Source: Megaustenia siamemsis (taxonomy: Eukaryota; Mollusca; Gastropoda; Stylommatophora; Ariophantidae). From it: DNA of 64,000 nt. This document shows positions 21,468 through 33,999 of the stretch, in pieces (the first letter of the stretch is position 1; each line of letters begins with the position of its first letter). Where the stretch lies: positions 73,678,232-73,742,231 of the forward strand of contig JAVIAB010000041.1 in assembly GCA_032433765.1 (NCBI GenBank), in the 5' to 3' direction. The position numbers and the translations under genes were made by a program. The notes beneath the pieces are model-generated. The model saw only the letters and a list, made by a program, of their open reading frames with translations, was not told the origin of the DNA and made no database searches.

Positions 21468-21711
21468 TTAAGTTATGAGGCAAGTGAAATTGTCAGACAT
21501 TTTGATTGTAATGGGTGATATGAATGCTATTGTAGGAAAAATGTAGATATAAGACCATTGTAGGAAAACATATTTTAGGAAAAAGAAATGAAAGAGGAGA
21601 AAGATTAATAAAATTTTGTGAAGATAACAGGCTGAAAATATGTAACACCTACTTTGAGCAAGATAAAAATAAACTATACACACGGAAAAGCCCTGGAGAT
21701 AAGAGGATAAT
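21468..21711 (+). mobile_element. LINE-p endonuclease remnant (U2)
   Basis: Duplicate of 592-835 with the same truncation point. Confidence 0.65.
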
Positions 21712-21902
21712 ATAACATATGGGGATGAAGTAGTCAGCTACATATTGAAATGTTAAATAACATTTAATAATAATAGACAATATATATAATAAACAATAAC
21801 CCCAAAAAACATACTAGACCATACTGAGGAGGACCAATCTCTTATTGATGTTTATTATCTTTACAAACCCAGTGAGCTAAGTACCTATTGTTTTTTTTTC
21901 AG

Positions 21903-21947
21903 CTTTCTCAACCACTCCCGCCACTACTAGTGATCCCACACTGAACA
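21903..21947 (+). CDS. Linker exon 2 (Thr/Pro-rich, unit U2)
   Basis: An exact copy of the 45-bp linker exon at 1027, displaced by 20876 bp, with the same acceptor, donor and phase 1-1. It links the CUB ending at 18374 to the CUB starting at 26227. Its preservation shows the duplicated unit begins and ends inside introns and carries linker plus CUB as one transferable cassette. Confidence 0.8.
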
Positions 21948-22091
21948 GTAAGTCTTTTTAATAAAGTTAAATACAGAAAACTCTTTATTACAAATAATAA
22001 TGCATTTGTATTCTTGTCTTGAGAATTATATACTTCAAAGTAATGAAGACATCTCATGGCATTGATCATCAAATAAATGATTAAGTAGATT

Positions 22092-23404
22092 CATAATCAT
22101 CATCATCATCATCGAGTGCAATCTCCGCAACAAAGGTTGGTACCATGGAGCGTCATTCTGCTCTGTCTCTTGCTTTGATGGTGCAGGTTGTCATAGGCTG
22201 ACTTGTTCATCTTTTGATGTTACTCGTCCATGTTAGTCTTGGTCTGCCTCTGCCTCTGTTACCTTGTATTTTCCCCTCCAAGATTACTTTTAGTAGGCTG
22301 TTGTGTCTTTTAACATTGCCCAAAAGTCGCATTCATCTTGTTTGAATTGTATTTAGTAGTTCTCTTTTAATTTTTAGTTGTTTTAAAACTTCATCATTTG
22401 CTTTCATTTCTTTCCATCCAATTCTACTTATTCTTCTTTATATCCACATTTCAAAGGCTTCAATTTTCTGTTCTGTTTTCTTGTCTAATATCCATGTTTC
22501 TGCACCATACAGGAATATTGAGAAGATACAACATTTTGATATTCTTAGTTTTAACTCTGGTGTTATTTGTTTTAATGTTAGTATATTTTTCATGTCATTA
22601 AAATTACTTTTTACCATTCCTATTCTTTTGTTTATTTCAGTTTTACATTTTCCATCACTGGTTATAGTATGTCCAAGGTCGTTGTAGTTCTGAACTGTCT
22701 CCAGGACTATTTCTTTAATTTTGATATTTACTTGTAGGTTTTGATTATTTTCTTTGTTTATGATCATAGTTTTAGTCTTTTTGATATTCATATCTAATCC
22801 ATATTTTTTGCATGTCATGTTTATTTCATTAAGTAATTGTTGTAGATCTTTAGGATTTTCTGCTAGTAGTACCATATCATCAGCATATCTTAGGTTTTTG
22901 ATTATCTTTCCATTAATTTTAGGCCTGGCATCTCTGTGATGTTTTCAAAGATTTTCTCAGTGTATAGATTGAACAAGCTTGGTGATAGGATGCATCTCTG
23001 TCTTACTCCTCTTTTTATATCAATTGGTGTTGAGTTCTCTTTGTTATATTTTATTATTGATATTTACTTCCAGTATAAATTACAGATTATTCATATCTCC
23101 ATGACATCTAGATGTATCTCTTTTAGGCATTCTATAAGTTGTTTGTGGTGTACTCTATCAAAAGCTTTGGTGTAGTCTATGAAGCAGGCATATATTGGCT
23201 TGTTTACTTCTGTGTACTTTTCATTTAGTGTTCTCATGCAGAATATGGCTTCTTTTGTCCCACTATTTTTCCTAAATCAAAACTGCTGCTCATCTAATTC
23301 AGTATTGATTTTATTCTGAATCCTTCCTTGTATAACTTTTAGCAAGAATTTTGTAACATGGCTCATTAGGCTTATTGTTCTAAAGTCACTGCATTCAATT
23401 GCAC
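22092..23404 (-). mobile_element. LINE-p, 5'-truncated antisense copy (U2)
   Basis: Same insertion as 1216-2528 with the same target-site duplication (22077-22091 and 23405-23419). Inherited by duplication. One coding-frame difference is visible (YKKTEQ in U1 versus DKKTEQ here). Confidence 0.85.
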
Positions 23405-24219
23405 ATGATTAAGTAGATTACTAGTTTAAAATAAAAGACCACACGGTCTTGAAGGTAAACTCATGGGTGCTTAATTCTTCCAAATTAATTATGCAGATAT
23501 TGTGTTTTGTTCTGTTTCTCTATTACTACTTTCAATATTCATTCTGATTCTATTTTTAGAAATATAATTAGCAATGTTTAAGTATTCTCCTTTTTTATTC
23601 TTCAAGTGATTATTTGTCGTTCAAATATTATAGGTATTTGACTGGCTAATTCTTTTTCTAGACAAATTGTTCACCAATTTTGAGAGATCTCTTTCCATTA
23701 ACTTTGGAATAACTTTGTGTCTGTTCTTGACCATTTTGTTCTGTTACCTTTTTGACTATCTCTGTTATAAGTTATAAATAGCACATGGTTTGTAGTTAGC
23801 TAATTACCACTTCTTATCACCTTCATTCTTCTTCTTGTTCTTCCAGGCATACCCCTTATGGATCTTTAAAAAAAGATCCATAAATCAAGATAATTTTAAG
23901 ATCTGTAAATCAAGAGTTAGGCAAATTAAATGTAGGATGAGACCTGCAGAATAGACCTGGTACAAATATAACCAGAATGCTACAGTATCTGTCAATATGT
24001 ATATTTAAATCACGTGTTGAAAAGTGCTGAGCATCTATGAGTTTGCCCTGGTGCTGTGAGGTTGATTCTTGTAGTCAGCAATTATACAGCAATTGTAGTT
24101 TTCTAATCCTTGAGAAATTTCCCATTTCTATATATGTTCATTACAATTAGAACTTTCTTTCCCTTTTGAACCAAGTGGAGTAAACACTTTATTATAAATT
24201 TAATTAAATCAATCTCTTT

Positions 24220-24643
24220 TTTTCTTTTTTTTTTTTGTTAATGGGGTCACCAGCTCTGACCTCTGACAAAATCCCTAGACTAGGAACTGAATTTTGTGTG
24301 TTAATACGTTTTTCCCCTGTAGCCGTGTGCACAGGGGTCCCTCACCACATGGGCAAATAACTCCATCTTTGACCCCTGACAAAGTCTCTAGACTAGGAAC
24401 TGAATTTTGTGTGTTAATACGTTTTTCCCTTGTAGCCATGTGCACAGGGGTCCCTCACCACATGGGCAAATAACTCCATCTTTGGAGGTACTCATATTTT
24501 TTTCTGTCCATGAGTAATTAACGTTTAAAGCCGGAGCCCGCTGATGGGACCAGGGGTGGTTGCCGCAGTGAGAAATGCAGATTTGAACCCACAACCTCTC
24601 TGCCTCAAGGCTGGCATCTTGCCTCGAGACCAACCAGTCCCCC
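24220..24643 (-). mobile_element. S2, tRNA-derived SINE (U2)
   Basis: Duplicate of 3344-3766 with the same flanking repeats and internal 113-bp duplication. Confidence 0.75.
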
Positions 24644-25359
24644 AATCAATCTCTTAAAAATATGTTGATGATTTCGCATCTATTCTTATTACATAGATGC
24701 TTTCTGTCTATTTTGTAAATGTGCCCACTTGTCTTCCTAAAGCTAGAAATGAGATTGATGGGTGTGGGAAATTCAAATAGAATCTGGGACCAATTACTAA
24801 AAATTAAATCAAGAATATTTTAGATATGTTTGCTCGTATGCTAATTATAATTCTGTCTGGTTTTTACTGATGTTTTCTTGTTTTGATATGTTTAAGTGAA
24901 GGATGTTGTTTGAGGTCTATTTTTGTCACTTAGAAAACATTTCACACACTGTTTTATCATGAACTTATAAAAATGTGTTGTTGGCTAGCTCAATTTGGTA
25001 TTTTTGTTTCTTATTAAAGGCATTTTAATTCTGGTAAAACTGCTTCCTTTCCATCAAAATGTGGACTGAAGTTATGATAATCACCTCAATGTAGGATATC
25101 ACTTAACAGCTATGTTCTGCTTCTAGATAATGTAGCTAATTTTATTCATTCCATTAAAATGTCACCAATTGCCTTCTCCCCTTCATAGTGTTGCATCTAC
25201 TAAAAATTAGCTATATTTAGATATCATTACAGCAATTTTGTGCTGAAATATGCATGCATATTGAGAAACTTGGGACAAAGAAAAATGTTATTTGACAAAA
25301 TTACTGTGAAAAAAGACATATTTTTACCTTTAAATATATTTACGAAAGTGCAGATAATC

Positions 25360-25865
25360 ATCAAGTACCAGGCCTACTGGCGTAGGTGATCAGGTCTCTC
25401 CACAACTTTTGATCGCGACAGTTATTTATAATTTCTGTTGTTGACCTTCTGCCAAGCCATTCTGTTAAGCTGTCTGTTATTTTTTTCTCTTTGCTTCCCT
25501 CTATCTCTTCATCCCTCAATTTTTCCAGTTGTTACAATGTGTTCCAGTTGCTCTCTTCTCATTACATGGCCAAAAAATGATGATTGTGGAAGTTCTCTTT
25601 TTGCTTTGACCTCTTTCAGAACATTTTCATTACTCTTCTTAGCTGTCCATGGTATTCTCAACATTCTTCTGTAAAACCACATTTCTACTGACTCCAGTGA
25701 TTTTCTTGTCTGTTATCCAATTGTCCATGATTCACATCCATATGTTAAGACTGGCTCTACATAACATTTAAGAACTCTTTTTTTTTGTTTCTATTGTCAA
25801 AAATGGATTGCATAGTATCTTCCTAATTTTTTTGAATTTCTATTGTTGTGGCAATTCATGATTGT
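25360..25865 (-). mobile_element. LINE-q antisense 3' fragment (U2)
   Basis: Counterpart of 7441-8280 without the RTE-y insertion; provides the empty-site sequence CTCTCTTCTCATTACATGG near 25550. Confidence 0.7.
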
Positions 25866-26226
25866 ACAAAGAAGTTACGATGGTGGTTTTCTGTTGCCTT
25901 CCGTCAGTTTATTTACGGTTGGCTTAGCTAGCCTTTGACCAAAAAGTCTCACCCACAAGGCAGTGGGGTTGTTTTACTTCAGGGTACCCTCCCTTAACTT
26001 TTTACTCTCCTGAGTTTACCTGCAAGGCAGCAGGGCAGCCACAGGTTGTACTGTTTACTGCATACAGTAGCAGGTAAAATTAGCTGACCTGACACCATAT
26101 ACAACTACTGTAGCTATAAAAGTTACAGAAATTAATCAGAGATTATGTAAGCTATCATAAATATTGTATCCATGAACACACATCAGGCATTAAGATATAA
26201 CAAAATAAACCTTGTATTTTTTGCAG

Positions 26227-26308
26227 ATATTTGTAGTAGTTCCTATCTAACGGCCACAGAAACTATTAGTTACATTATTTCACCTGGTTACCCCAACTAT
26301 TATCCAGG
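26227..26308 (+). CDS. CUB domain exon 1 of 3 (unit U2)
   Basis: An 82-bp exon, base-for-base the same as 9987-10068, with first CUB Cys and the SPGYPNYYPG signature. Acceptor TTTTTTGCAG and donor GTAAGT are intact. Here the intron just upstream is the undisturbed (empty-site) version: the RTE-x insertion seen in U1 is absent, so the acceptor region is presumably ancestral. It ends in phase 2 and joins the exon at 34000. Confidence 0.9.
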
Positions 26309-26708
26309 GTAAGTGCAACACATCATCATCATCATTACTGTGCTCAATAAATCTATCTTATTATTGTCCTTTCAAGCTGAAGATGACACATAGAACAGAA
26401 GTCTCAGACTCTCCAATTATTTTTGCTATTAAACAGACATTAAACAGACCCACATTGTATCTCGCTAAAAGTCACCATTTTAGGCAAGCCTCTCTACCTC
26501 AGCAATCAAAATCTGTACATAGAATTCATAGACCAATAAAAGCACTCAACAGAGTAAACTGACAACATTCACAGTAAGTCACCATCTAACTAACCTATGT
26601 GAAAATATCTATATCAACAGCAGCTGTAAAATCAGAACAGCAACAGACTACACAGATCATGTTGAAGTTAGAATATGAGTAAGACAGAATTGCATATTAT
26701 CTCCCTCA

Positions 26709-27824
26709 TTGTTGATTATTTTTACATGGACTACATATGTAAAACCTTTTGTACTTAACTTCATCGACTTCAAAAAAGCATTTGATAGTATTCATAGAGA
26801 TTCTTTGTGGAAAATTCTGAAGCAATATGGTTTACCATCAAAAATCATAAATATTATCAAAGACATGTATGATGGTTACACATGTGCAGTTCGAACAGAG
26901 GAAGGACTGAGCGAATGTTTCCCAATAGAAACTGGGGTTAAACAAGGATGTATTTTATCGCCCTTGTTATTTGGAATTGTTATGGACTTCATAATGAAGA
27001 AATGCTGCACTGGTAATAAAGGCATCGAATGGATACAAGGAGACCATTTGGAGGACCTCGACTTTGCTGATGACATAGTTCTCATCAGCAGTCAGATAAA
27101 AACGATGCAGGAAAACACAAATGAACTATCATCAATAGCCAGCAAAATTGGGCTTGAGGTCAATCATGAAAAGACTAAAGTCATGAAAAGTTTAATTCCA
27201 ACAAGTGACAAAATATACATGGAAAACAAACCAGTAGAAGAGATCGATCACTTTATCTATCTTGGAAGTCACATTGATCGAGAAGGGGATACGAGCAAAG
27301 AAATTAGAATCAGACTGGCTAAAGCAGCAATGTCTTTCAGAAGCCTTGAAAAGTTGTGGAAATCAAAACTCATTAGCACAAACACAAAACTTAGGCTATT
27401 CAAATCAAATGTACTATCAACCCTTACATATGCGTGTGAAAGCTGGAAAACAACAAGAGATATAGAAACAAAGTTGAACGCATTCGAAAATAAATGTCTA
27501 AGGAAAATACTTGGTATAGAATGGAACGAATTCAAAACAAACGAGGAAATTAGAGAAATCGCCAATCAACCACTAATATCTTCAGTAATAAAGAAAAGAC
27601 GATGGTCATACGTTGGACATGTGATGAGAAGAGATAATAATCGAATAGCAAAGCAAGCCCTCATATGGGAAACAACAGGTAAAAGAAAAAGAGGAAGACC
27701 CAGGGAGACACTGAGAAGAACATTGATGAGAGAGGCAAGAGCAGCAGGAATCGGCTCCCTCAATGAGATAGAACTGCTTGCACAGAACAGAGACAGATGG
27801 CGAGATTTGATAAAATATCTTTAA
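26709..27824 (+). CDS. RTE-x reverse transcriptase, truncated (U2)
   Basis: 371 codons, of which the first dozen (MLIIFTWTTYVK) are host intron read in frame by chance; element sequence starts at PFVLNFIDFKKAFD. It keeps the catalytic block, TGVKQGCILSP, LDFADDIVLIS and the basic tail KRKRGRPRETLRR. Lacks endonuclease and the RT fingers region, so it is not autonomous. Confidence 0.9.
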   Translation: MLIIFTWTTYVKPFVLNFIDFKKAFDSIHRDSLWKILKQYGLPSKIINIIKDMYDGYTCAVRTEEGLSECFPIETGVKQGCILSPLLFGIVMDFIMKKCCTGNKGIEWIQGDHLEDLDFADDIVLISSQIKTMQENTNELSSIASKIGLEVNHEKTKVMKSLIPTSDKIYMENKPVEEIDHFIYLGSHIDREGDTSKEIRIRLAKAAMSFRSLEKLWKSKLISTNTKLRLFKSNVLSTLTYACESWKTTRDIETKLNAFENKCLRKILGIEWNEFKTNEEIREIANQPLISSVIKKRRWSYVGHVMRRDNNRIAKQALIWETTGKRKRGRPRETLRRTLMREARAAGIGSLNEIELLAQNRDRWRDLIKYL

Positions 27825-27921
27825 AAGAAAACTGCTAGAACAAAAATTCATATAGGAGAAGGTGTATCTTGGTCTACGCCCTATGGGCCGGTTACGGCTC
27901 GAAAGGTCAATAGATAGATAG
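26744..27921 (+). mobile_element. RTE-x retrotransposon, 5'-truncated (U2 only)
   Basis: A 1178-bp insertion flanked by ACATATGTAAA (26733-26743 and 27922-27932), at a different site from the U1 copy; U1 shows an intact site near 10505. Ends with the same RTE-x terminus and GATA tail. Nearly identical to 8641-9933 over the shared length, so both come from closely related active source elements. Confidence 0.95.
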
Positions 27922-28271
27922 ACATATGTAAAGTTAGCCAACCATTGGAGATAGCAGAAATTACCAAGCTTCTAATCGCAGACAATCAGGCACTAATACA
28001 TGGAAAATAGCAGACCTTCAAGAACATTTAGATAGACTTAACAACACTGGCGACCAACACAACATAAAAATCAACAAGAGACAGAAGTCATGAATACCAC
28101 AAAAGTGAAATAGAACATCTACATCATGACAGATGGTAGACAAAACATTTGGAGAAATTTAAATACCAATGAAATCTAGTGACAAGCAATAATTCACAAG
28201 CAGATGAAATAGGCTCAAAATGCAACAAAAGTTTATCAAATCTTCTGCCTGAGCTATTCTGCTTTTTATTT

Positions 28272-28516
28272 CTGTGATGCATCTTCCACCTGATGTTATT
28301 ATTGTGCCCAAGTATTTCAGATGTCGCACTTGTTTCAAATTTGATCTGTTTATTTTTAAAATATCTTTTTATATTATTTTTATGCTGCATGCTGGTGATG
28401 ATTGTTTCTTCAATATGACCATTACTTCTGTTTTCTTACTATTCAGACTGAGACCTTTATTGTTGCTGTCTTTTACATATTATGTCTATCATTTCTTGTA
28501 GTTCATTCTCTGTCTG
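28272..28516 (-). mobile_element. LINE-q antisense RT fragment (U2)
   Basis: Counterpart of 10850-11068 with a short extra AT-rich insert (near 28358-28384) that breaks the frame. Confidence 0.65.
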
Positions 28517-28522
28517 GCACCA

Positions 28523-29286
28523 AGATGGACGCACCAAGATGGATGCTTATTTGCATTTGAACAAAGCCTGACGGCCAAGATCAGAATTTGCAGAATTCGT
28601 TTTTCGTCACCTACGTATTTAGATTTCTGTCCGTATGGTACGTTGTGTGCATAACAGTGTAGAATTACACCACCATATGTCATCCAACAAGATTTGTGGC
28701 TATGTGCACAAGACAATGCGACAGTATCGTTGTCATATGCATTCTGGTCTTGTCGTTGTTGCTGTATATGGCCACTGCTGTTGCTGCTGAGGTAACACCA
28801 AACGAGATAGGTCTTGAGAAATGCTTGCCATGTCCAAGGCTGATGTTCTTGCCCATAATAACCTACATTGACTTGGTAGTAACGTTGCAACTACCGCTGA
28901 TCGCCATTACTGTCATGCTCTTCACGATCGTTCTGTCCATCATACACAAGTCCCGGTGGAAGGAGCTCAGTGGCCTGCTGATGCTGGAAGTTTCTGAGCT
29001 GAAACCAACCAACGATCCTAGGTGGAGCTCAGTGCGAGCTAGCGCCCAGGTTCATGTGGCTAGGATGCTATTTGCCTTGTCTCTGTCTCACATCATCATG
29101 CACGCACCCAGCCATGTGGCTAGACTGTACTATCTGATGCGGACTCAAAACTCTGTGGACATGAAATTGACATTCTCTGAAGGTCTTATCCGGCTGATCT
29201 TCCAGCACGACAGCCATGCCCACCATGCCTGCAAGTTTTAGATCTTCATGGTCGTCAGTAGAAACTTTATCAAGAACCTCAGACAA
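28523..29286 (+). pseudogene. GPCR pseudogene (U2)
   Basis: Duplicate of 11076-11839. In addition to the TM7 stop it has GTG-TAG where U1 has GTG-GAG, which removes the Glu of the ENY motif after TM3, and several missense changes (for example SPR/CPR, HII/PII). Both copies decay independently, consistent with no function. Confidence 0.75.
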
Positions 29287-29297
29287 ACTTAAGTGGA

Positions 29298-30212
29298 CGT
29301 TACCAAGTGTATATGTTAGTCATGGCTTATATCTTGGTGGTTGTCTGTGCTAACCATGGCTCATATCTTTGTGTGTGTTTGTGATAGAAATGGTTCCTAT
29401 CTTGGTGTGATAGCAATGGCTCAATCCTTGGTCTATATCCGTGTTAGTCGTAGCTCATATTTTATTGGGAGTCTGTGATAGCCATGGCTGATATCTTGGT
29501 GGGAGTATGTGCTGGCCATGGCTCATATTTTGTGTGTCTGGGCTGGCCATGATTCATATCTTAGTGTGTGTCTATGCTGGCCATGGTTCATAACTTGGTG
29601 TATATCCGTGCTAGCCATTGCTCATATCTTAATGTGTTTCAGTGCTAGTCATGGTTCATATCTTGGTGTGTTTCTGTGAAGCCATGACTCATATCATAAT
29701 GTGTTTCTGTGCTAGCCATGGCTCAAATCTTAATGTGCTTCTGTGCTAGCCATGGCTCATATCTTAGTCTGTGTGCTAGCCATGGCTCATATCTTGGTAT
29801 GTGTCATGTTAGTCATATCTCATATCTTGGTGTGTGTCTGTGTTTAGTCATATCTCATATCTTAGTGTCTATCTGTGTTAGTCATGTGTCATATCATTGT
29901 GCGTGCATGTCTGTGTTAGTCATATCTCATATCTTTGTGTGCATGTCTATGTTAGTCATATCTCACATCTCTGTGTGCATGTCTATGTTAGTCACATCTC
30001 ATATCCTTGTATGCATGTCTATGTTAGTCACATCTCATACCTCTGTGTGTGTATGCCTATGTTAGTCATGTCTCATATATTTTTGTGTCTGTGTTTAGTC
30101 ATATCTCATATCTTGGTGTGTGTCAGTGTTAGTAATGCCTCATATCGTTGTGTGCCTGTCAGTGTTAGTCATATCTCATATCTTTGTGTGTGCGTGTCTG
30201 TGTTAGTCACTT
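29298..30212. repeat. Long minisatellite (U2)
   Basis: Counterpart of 11851-12928 with the same drift in core sequence but fewer units (about 0.9 kb) and a different right end. Confidence 0.85.
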
Positions 30213-31186
30213 CTAGTGACTCGAGCAGATGGTGCTAGTAAACCTGGGAGGGCCGACCATCTAAGGGCAGAATCCCCCTACAGAAAAGACAATCTGCTGC
30301 CTAGCAGGAAGATTGGGGACAATCAAACCTAAGGAAAGCAAACCTGAATAAAATGCTGGCTGAAATTTGATGCACTGGGCCACTGGCGCAGAACACAGTG
30401 CAACATTTTAACAGGTATTCAATCAGTGTGGATCTAACAGACTCTAATTATGATGTTCTGTCTGTGGGGTCGATCAATTCACTTAAACAGCTGTCTTCAT
30501 GTGAGAGTCTGGAATCCTACTCTGATTGAGTCTCGATCGCAGAGAGAGATTCTCTGTCTCTGCTATTAAGACTGCGTCATCCGCATATCGCAAATTATTT
30601 ATGTTGTTACCGTTGACTTCAATTCTTTTTTTGTCTGCTATTGATCTCATAATATGTTCACTGTAAAGTGAAAACAAATCCGGCGACAGAACACAGCCTT
30701 GCTGACTCCTTGTTTTATAAATTGAAATTGTCCTGTTTGGTTGCTAATTCATATCGCTGCTGTTTGTTGCCAGTACATGTTCTTTATGATTCGCAGATCC
30801 TTGATATCAATATTTAATTTCTCCAGCATATTGATTATTTCCACATGCTTTACTTTGACAAATGCTTGTGTGTTGTCTATAAAGCACATATATAGATCTT
30901 TCTTTACCTCTATAGATCTTTCTATCAATGTTCTTAAGATGTATATTGTATTATTGGTGCCCTTTCCTTCCACAAATCCACATTGTTCCTCACTTATCTC
31001 TGATTTTTTTTTTCCTTACACATCTCATGATGACTCTTAGTAATATTTTCGTTATATGGCTCATGAGACTAATAGTGTGATGGTTTTCACAATCAGTGGC
31101 ACCTGACTTCTTCAGTATGGCTACAAAGCAGTGGTGTATACTTTTTGGAGTCTGGGCTACCGCTGACATAATAAATAAAAACATAC
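30213..31186. mobile_element. U2-only segment with LINE-r and LINE-q fragments
   Basis: Absent from U1, where the minisatellite joins ACATTATATTCAG directly. It holds an unassigned stretch (30225-30474), a plus-strand piece matching the LINE-r 3' region (about 30480-30560; CATGTGAGAGTCTGGAATCC, compare 49050-49115 inverted), and an antisense LINE-q RT piece (30570-31160) whose minus strand reads NNLRYADDAVLIAETEN and SIEVKKDLYMCFID. Either an insertion in U2 or a loss in U1. Confidence 0.65.
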
Positions 31187-31272
31187 ATTATATTCAGTAG
31201 GCTAACAACATAAAGTAATATATTCTAATGACTTCACTACATTTTAAATTACTTACTTATTTATATGTAAAC

Positions 31273-31503
31273 TCAATCCGTCTTGTTTGGGACGAAAATG
31301 TCTTGATGACTTTGTCATTAAAGTACTTTTGGGTTGGTTTCTAAGTTTCTGAGGGAATGATTTCTCAATGGACATTAGTGCCAAACCAGATAAGCGTTCT
31401 TGTGTCTGAGTTGAGCAACAATAAAATTTGATTCTCTTGAGAGCAGAAAAAGTTCTTTCTACAGATGCTGATTCACATAACGTTGTTATAAATAGCTAAG
31501 GAA
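31273..31503 (-). mobile_element. hAT transposase remnant (U2)
   Basis: Duplicate of 13010-13240 with the same dimerisation-domain residues. Confidence 0.75.
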
Positions 31504-31902
31504 GTTTCGGTAATCAGACAGTTTCACTTTCACTTTGTGAAGATTCTGATTGGCTAGAGCTAAAAATAACCCATGAAACCACATTCATCTAGTGGTAACA
31601 ACTGGTACATTATTTTGATGGGAATTTTTGAATGTCAATGTAGTTAAACTAGATTCGGATAGAGGAAAAATGTACCGCTGGCTCCTAGAGGTTTCAATGT
31701 AGAATAGTTTTGTTTCATTCGCAAACGTTATAGTGGCCAGAGGAAAACCTTGCTTTAATAAATACAAATCAAAGCAAATAAATCATATTGGCCTATGAAG
31801 TGTGTAATAGAATATTCAAAAATTTTTAATATAATTATTTTTAAAAAATATAATTTATTATATATTTCCTTTTGTATGTCGTTAATATGTTCAGGCTACC
31901 GG

Positions 31903-33370
31903 CGGTAGCTGCGGTATCATAGAGAATACGCCACTGCTACAAAGATAGATTTTAATAGCTCTTTAGGTATGTGTCCAATGTTATATATGTCATTGAGTAG
32001 TTTTGTTGTGACTTGTACTTCTAGCTCTCCTAATGCATTTATCTCTTCGATTGTTATATTGTCGGGACCTGGAGCTTTGCTTCTTTTCATGTCTTGAATT
32101 GTGTCCTCCACTTCACTCTGGATAAGTGGTGGTCCTATGTCTTTGTTTGAATTGTTTAACTCTGGTCTTTCATCATCACAGAGTTCACTGATATATTCTG
32201 ATATCTATCTTTGTAGCCATCACAAATAAGTCAGGTGTCACTGATTGTGAAGACCATTGCACTATTAATCTGATGAGTCATTTGACCAAAATATTACTAA
32301 GAATCATCATGAGACATGTAAGGAACAAAATAAAACCAAAAATAAGTGAGGAACAATGCGGATTTGTGGAAGGATAGGGCACCAATAATCCAATATACAT
32401 CCTGAGAACATTGATAGAAAGATCTATAGAGGTAAAGAAAGATCTATATATGTGCTTTATAGACTTCACAACAGTATTTGACAAAGTAAATTATGTTGAA
32501 ATAATCAAAATGCTTGAGAGATTAAACATTGATGGCAAGGATTTGAAAATCATAAAAAAAATATTTATAGGCAAAACACAGCAGCCATTGAATTAGCAAA
32601 CAAACAGGACAGTTTCAATATATAAAACAAGGAGTTAGACAAGGCTGTGTTCTGACGTCAGATTTGTTCTCACATTACAATAAAATATGAGATCAATAGC
32701 ACACACAAAATAAATTGATGTTTAACAGTCACAACATAAATAATTTATGATATGCAGATGACATAATTTTAATAGCAGAGAAAGAGAATGTACTACATAA
32801 AATTATAAATGTAATAAGAAAAGAAAGCAACAAGAAAAGTCTCAGTCTGAATAGTAAGAAAACAGAAGTAATGGTCATATCGAAGAAACAATCATCATCA
32901 TCACCATGCAACAAAAAAATAAACAGGACAAATCTTAAACAAGTACAATGTGTCAAATACGTGAGCACAATAATAATATCAGATGGAAGGTGCACCACAT
33001 AAATAAAAAGCAGAATAGCTCAAGCCAAAATAGTATTTCAGAAAATGAAAAACATCTTATGCAATAAATCTGTGTCAATAGAAGTAAGAAAGAATTCATC
33101 TGTGCTATTTAGAGCAGACTCTGACCTATGAAAGTGAATTATGGACAGTAGACAGACAAATGAAAAGACGATTAGAGGCCAGAGAGATGGGTTTTCTCAG
33201 AAGAATGTTGTAAGTTCCCTGGACAGCTAAAAAGACCATTGAGGAAATTCTCAAAAAGGACAACTCAAAAAGTGAGCTCCTAAAAAACATCAGAAAAAAA
33301 CATCAACATTTTTCAAAATTGTGGAAGAACATGATTGTCGATGCCAACCTCAATGGCACATGATGGTGAT
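31903..33370. mobile_element. LINE-q copy with inverted 5' part (U2)
   Basis: Duplicate of 13640-15110 with the same inversion point. Confidence 0.75.
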
Positions 33371-33526
33371 GAATATAATACTCAATAATAATATTTACTA
33401 AGATTTAAAATTGTCTACATTGCCAAAATTGCTTATAAAGATTACCAAACACAAGTGACGGGATATTTCATAATTTATTATATGAGCTCAGAATGTTTTA
33501 TTTACAAACAAAACTGAAAACAAGTA

Positions 33527-33868
33527 TAGGGTGTTTATAAAGTCTCACTACACTTGGTATCTAGGTCAATTTGAAAAAAATGTTTATGACGTCATCACAA
33601 TATGTGCTCAATGGTAAGTTCACTTGTTGCGACAGTTTTCTTAATGACTTGTCTGGACTTTTAAGGATTCTGTCTTGGATATCTAAACATATTTCATCAT
33701 TCACAGCAGGCCTACCAGATCGTGGAGCATCTTCCACATTTCCAGTAGCAATAAACTTATTCAACAAATTTCATTGACAGTGGGAGCACATATTGTGATG
33801 ACGTCATAAACATTTTTTTTTCAAATTGACCTAGATACCAAGTGTAGTGAGACTTTATAAACACCCTG
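33527..33868. mobile_element. Mariner/Tc1-like MITE with transposase fragment (U2 only)
   Basis: A 342-bp element with nearly perfect terminal inverted repeats of about 84 bp: (T/C)AGGGTGTTTATAAAGTCTC at both ends. It is flanked by TA (33525-33526 and 33869-33870); U1 has the empty site CAAGTATTATAATGAC with one TA. The minus strand between the repeats reads LNKFIATGNVEDAPRSGRPA then ICLDIQDRILKSPDKSLRKL, which is the second half of a mariner-type helix-turn-helix DNA-binding region. TIRs include the palindrome ATGACGTCAT. An internally deleted, non-autonomous derivative. Confidence 0.9.
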
Positions 33869-33999
33869 TATTATAATGACATGGATTCAACATAAATTAA
33901 TAATTTACAAATACAAGAACAATCATTTGCCATAATTAAACCAGGTTCTAAATTCTTGAAAAACTTAATCATTTAAGTGAGATTTATTTCTATTTTCAG

